Of a DNA stretch of 14,457 nucleotides, positions 12,316 to 14,457 are shown one piece after another (positions within the stretch are counted from its first letter, which is position 1; each line of letters begins with the position of its first letter). The position numbers and the translations under genes were made by a program. Source of the DNA: Syntrophomonadaceae bacterium (GTDB taxonomy: Bacteria > Bacillota > Syntrophomonadia > Syntrophomonadales > Syntrophomonadaceae); assembly GCA_028686565.1 (NCBI GenBank), contig JAQUBU010000033.1, forward strand, positions 1-14,457, given 5' to 3'. Below the pieces are notes generated by a model. It was given only the letters and a program-made list of their open reading frames with translations, did no database searches and had not been told where the DNA came from.

Positions 12316-14286
12316 TTATTGCAATTTGAAGGTATCAGTAATACTGTTTAATTGCTTGGCTAATTCCTCCAGGTTTTTACTTATTGTACCCATATTATTA
12401 ACCGCCATAAGCTGATTTTGACTGATGGCAGTTACTTCCTGCGCAGAAGCTGCCGATTCCTCGGTTACAGCTGAAATGTTTTCGATCGCTTTAATAATTT
12501 CATCAGCTGAGGCCATCAGTTCTTCGAAAGTTGCTGAAATATCCTGGATAGAATTGTCTATTTCTGAAGCACCATTCTCTATTTCTTTAAAAGCATTAAC
12601 GCTTTGTCCCAGGGACTCACCCTGTTCTTTCACCAGTTTTTCTACATCATTTACTTCTCCGACCGCGCGCTCTACCTGAGATTGAACTTCGGTAATTATA
12701 GAACCTATACTTAAGGTTGCAGCACCAGTCTCTTCAGCCAGTTTCCTAACTTCCTCAGCCACCACGGCAAATCCGCGTCCCGCTTCACCAGCCCGGGCTG
12801 CCTCGATAGCTGCATTCAGTGCCAATAAATTAGTCTGCCCGGCAATATTGGTAATAACCGTTATTATTTCTCCGATTTCCTGGGTCTTGTTGCTCAAGCC
12901 TTTAATTACGACTGATACGTTGCCGGTACTATCGACTGTATGTTTCATCTTATCCTTCTGCTGCAGCATAAGCTGGGTTACTTTATTCACTATGCCTTTA
13001 AAATTGAAAGATTGTCGTGATATGCTCTCTGTACTTTCTCCTATATTCTGAATAGCCACTCCCACCTGCTGTGCCATGCTGCTCGTCTTCTGCGCATCTT
13101 CGGCCTGGGAAGCAGCGGCCCGGGCTACCTCTTCAGCACTCGCACTTACCTGCTCCGAAGCTCTCCCGGTCTGTTCAGCGGTAATTAAAAGTTCCTGGGA
13201 AACATTAATCAGTTTATTTGAATTTTCAGCTATTTGTGAAAAATCATTTCTCAGGCTCTTATTCATCTCCGCAAGAGAATTCATTAAAACTCCAATTTCC
13301 GAACTTTGATTGCTATTTATATTCTGGGTCAGATCCCGTTGTGAAAGCCTTGTGGTAATTCCGGTCATTTCCATAATCGGCCGGCTGAACTTGCCGCTTA
13401 TGAACCAAATCAGTACGCTTAATAAAAGAAGGGTTAATACGGTTACTATAATAATCTTTTGCAGCATATCGCTTAAGGGCATGGTTACTTCTTTGACCGG
13501 CACAGTAACCCCTACCGACCAGCCCGCTGACTTAACCGGTGCAAAAGCCATATATTTTTCCATACCGTCTAGTTGGTATTCGACTATAGCACTTTCCTGG
13601 GCTATCATTTGAGCAGCAATAGAATCAAATTGTGTACCCAAATCGCTAATCTTTTTATTGATAATATAAGTTTTGTCAGGGTGGGATACAAATACTCCGG
13701 TCTTATCAATTAAGAAGGCATATCCTGTCTGCCCTGTCTTAACCTGGTTAATAATTTCCATAATTTTTTCGGTTTTAATAGTTGTTGCCAGTACTCCTAC
13801 GACTTTGTTATCTACCAGAACGGGAACTGCACATGGAGCAGTCATGTTGCCGGTTTCTTTGGAAATAACCGGTGAACCGATATTTACATTGCCTGCCATT
13901 GCTGTTTGGAAGTATTCCCGGTCAAATAAATTGAAGCTTGCCAATCCTGTATTGGTAACCGTTGTACCATCAGGCCAAACTACATAAAGGTTGTCCTGTT
14001 CATCTGATTTGAGCTGAGTTAACAGCTCGGCCATACCTTCCTGTTTCATTTCCTTAATGGCACTTAGTTTAGCTAAAGTTCCAAGCTCTTTCGTTCTTCC
14101 TTCAAGCCATGTGGCAATTTCGCTGGAAGTGGATTGAGCTAATGCCTGGCATTCCCCCTGAATTTGGGATGTGACAATTCCTTTACTGCTGAGATAGGAA
14201 ACTGTACTCTGGCCTATTGATGCTAAAAAACACGCAACTAATACCCAAACAAGCAGTTGAAACCTTATACTCTGTGTAAACTTCAA
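12316..14286 (-). CDS. Methyl-accepting chemotaxis protein, dCache type (copy 2), TTG start
   Basis: Paralogue of the receptor at 9909-11879, exactly the same length (656 aa) and alignable without gaps by eye. Layout: TM1 (about 11-31), dCache sensor (about 35-272, NLYVVWPDGT, DREYF, GQTGYAFLIDKTGVFVSHPD), TM2 (277-299), HAMP, and a signalling domain with the tip QTNLLALNAAIEAARAG. Residues about 421-620 differ from copy 1 at roughly a dozen positions, while the sensor is only about half identical, so the pair probably share signalling partners but sense different ligands. The start codon is TTG 14286, aligned with the ATG of copy 1 and preceded by GGAGGGG at five bases; no in-frame ATG lies nearby upstream. 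A 51-codon open frame ends one base before this TTG. C-terminal CheR tether not seen. Confidence 0.95.
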   Translation of the reverse strand: MKFTQSIRFQLLVWVLVACFLASIGQSTVSYLSSKGIVTSQIQGECQALAQSTSSEIATWLEGRTKELGTLAKLSAIKEMKQEGMAELLTQLKSDEQDNLYVVWPDGTTVTNTGLASFNLFDREYFQTAMAGNVNIGSPVISKETGNMTAPCAVPVLVDNKVVGVLATTIKTEKIMEIINQVKTGQTGYAFLIDKTGVFVSHPDKTYIINKKISDLGTQFDSIAAQMIAQESAIVEYQLDGMEKYMAFAPVKSAGWSVGVTVPVKEVTMPLSDMLQKIIIVTVLTLLLLSVLIWFISGKFSRPIMEMTGITTRLSQRDLTQNINSNQSSEIGVLMNSLAEMNKSLRNDFSQIAENSNKLINVSQELLITAEQTGRASEQVSASAEEVARAAASQAEDAQKTSSMAQQVGVAIQNIGESTESISRQSFNFKGIVNKVTQLMLQQKDKMKHTVDSTGNVSVVIKGLSNKTQEIGEIITVITNIAGQTNLLALNAAIEAARAGEAGRGFAVVAEEVRKLAEETGAATLSIGSIITEVQSQVERAVGEVNDVEKLVKEQGESLGQSVNAFKEIENGASEIDNSIQDISATFEELMASADEIIKAIENISAVTEESAASAQEVTAISQNQLMAVNNMGTISKNLEELAKQLNSITDTFKLQ

Positions 14287-14400
14287 ATCAACCCCTCCAA
14301 TCTTTTGCCAATAATGAACACTTCCTTATGGCAATATTCCTTCCGCTGCGGTTTCCAATTATTGATCTCCCTTCCAAATATAACCAAAATAACAGCAAAG

Positions 14401-14444
14401 TTTTTTTAGTATCCTTCGACAGATTGTTTATTAATTCCTCCATT
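14401..14444 (-). promoter_or_regulatory. Conserved upstream block of chemoreceptor 2, with TGTCGAA core
   Basis: The minus strand reads AATGGAGGAATTAATAAACA, then ATCTGTCGAAGGATACTAAAAAAA without a gap. It matches the copy-1 block in the segments AATGGAGGAATT, ATAAACA, CTGTCGAA and TAAAAAAA. TGTCGAA is at 14421-14415. Between block and gene, 14287-14400 keeps GAAGGGAG and ATATTGCCA in common with the other leader, so the whole upstream region was duplicated together with the gene. Confidence 0.5.
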
Positions 14445-14457
14445 GGTAATGAGATTA

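Overview
This window looks like a chromosomal segment of an anaerobic, motile Clostridia-type Firmicute. The pointers are the strong AGGAGG-type ribosome sites, GTG and TTG starts, an amino-acid T-box leader, a DHAD of the oxygen-labile sequence type, an HD-GYP protein with an N-terminal domain common in Clostridia, and dCache chemoreceptors. A Syntrophomonas-like relative is a guess from style only. No phage genes, CRISPR array, IS transposase, tRNA or rRNA was seen.

Region 1 (1-5732, minus strand) is a branched-chain amino acid cluster transcribed right to left as ilvD, ilvB, ilvN, ilvC, with ilvC cut by the window edge. A promoter and a T-box riboswitch with a leucine (CUC) specifier precede ilvD. 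A hairpin terminator follows ilvD, so ilvBNC may also have its own promoter. The products make 2-oxoisovalerate and 2-oxo-3-methylvalerate: IlvB/IlvN condense pyruvate or 2-oxobutyrate, IlvC isomerises and reduces, IlvD dehydrates. Starts were reassigned for ilvB (GTG 3315) and ilvN (ATG 1630) from ribosome sites.

Region 2 (5845-9674) holds a 663-aa protein of unknown function (minus strand). Divergent from it are an HD-GYP cyclic-di-GMP phosphodiesterase and two small single-span membrane proteins (34 and 53 aa), each of the small genes closed by a strong terminator.

Region 3 (9854-14457, minus strand) holds two tandem 656-aa methyl-accepting chemotaxis proteins. Their signalling halves are almost identical and their periplasmic dCache sensors have diverged. 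Each has its own terminator and a shared 45-bp upstream block containing a TGTCGAA core.

The most unusual content is in the gaps. Five copies of one structured intergenic repeat (R1; about 100-150 bp, one reduced to 45 bp) sit in both orientations. One copy supplies the -35 of the T-box promoter, one lies between the T-box terminator and ilvD, and the shrunken one may form an ilvB promoter. A second, AT-rich inverted-repeat element (R2) bounds both long gaps of the ilv cluster. No complete undescribed enzymatic system was found; the repeats are the best candidates for something new.
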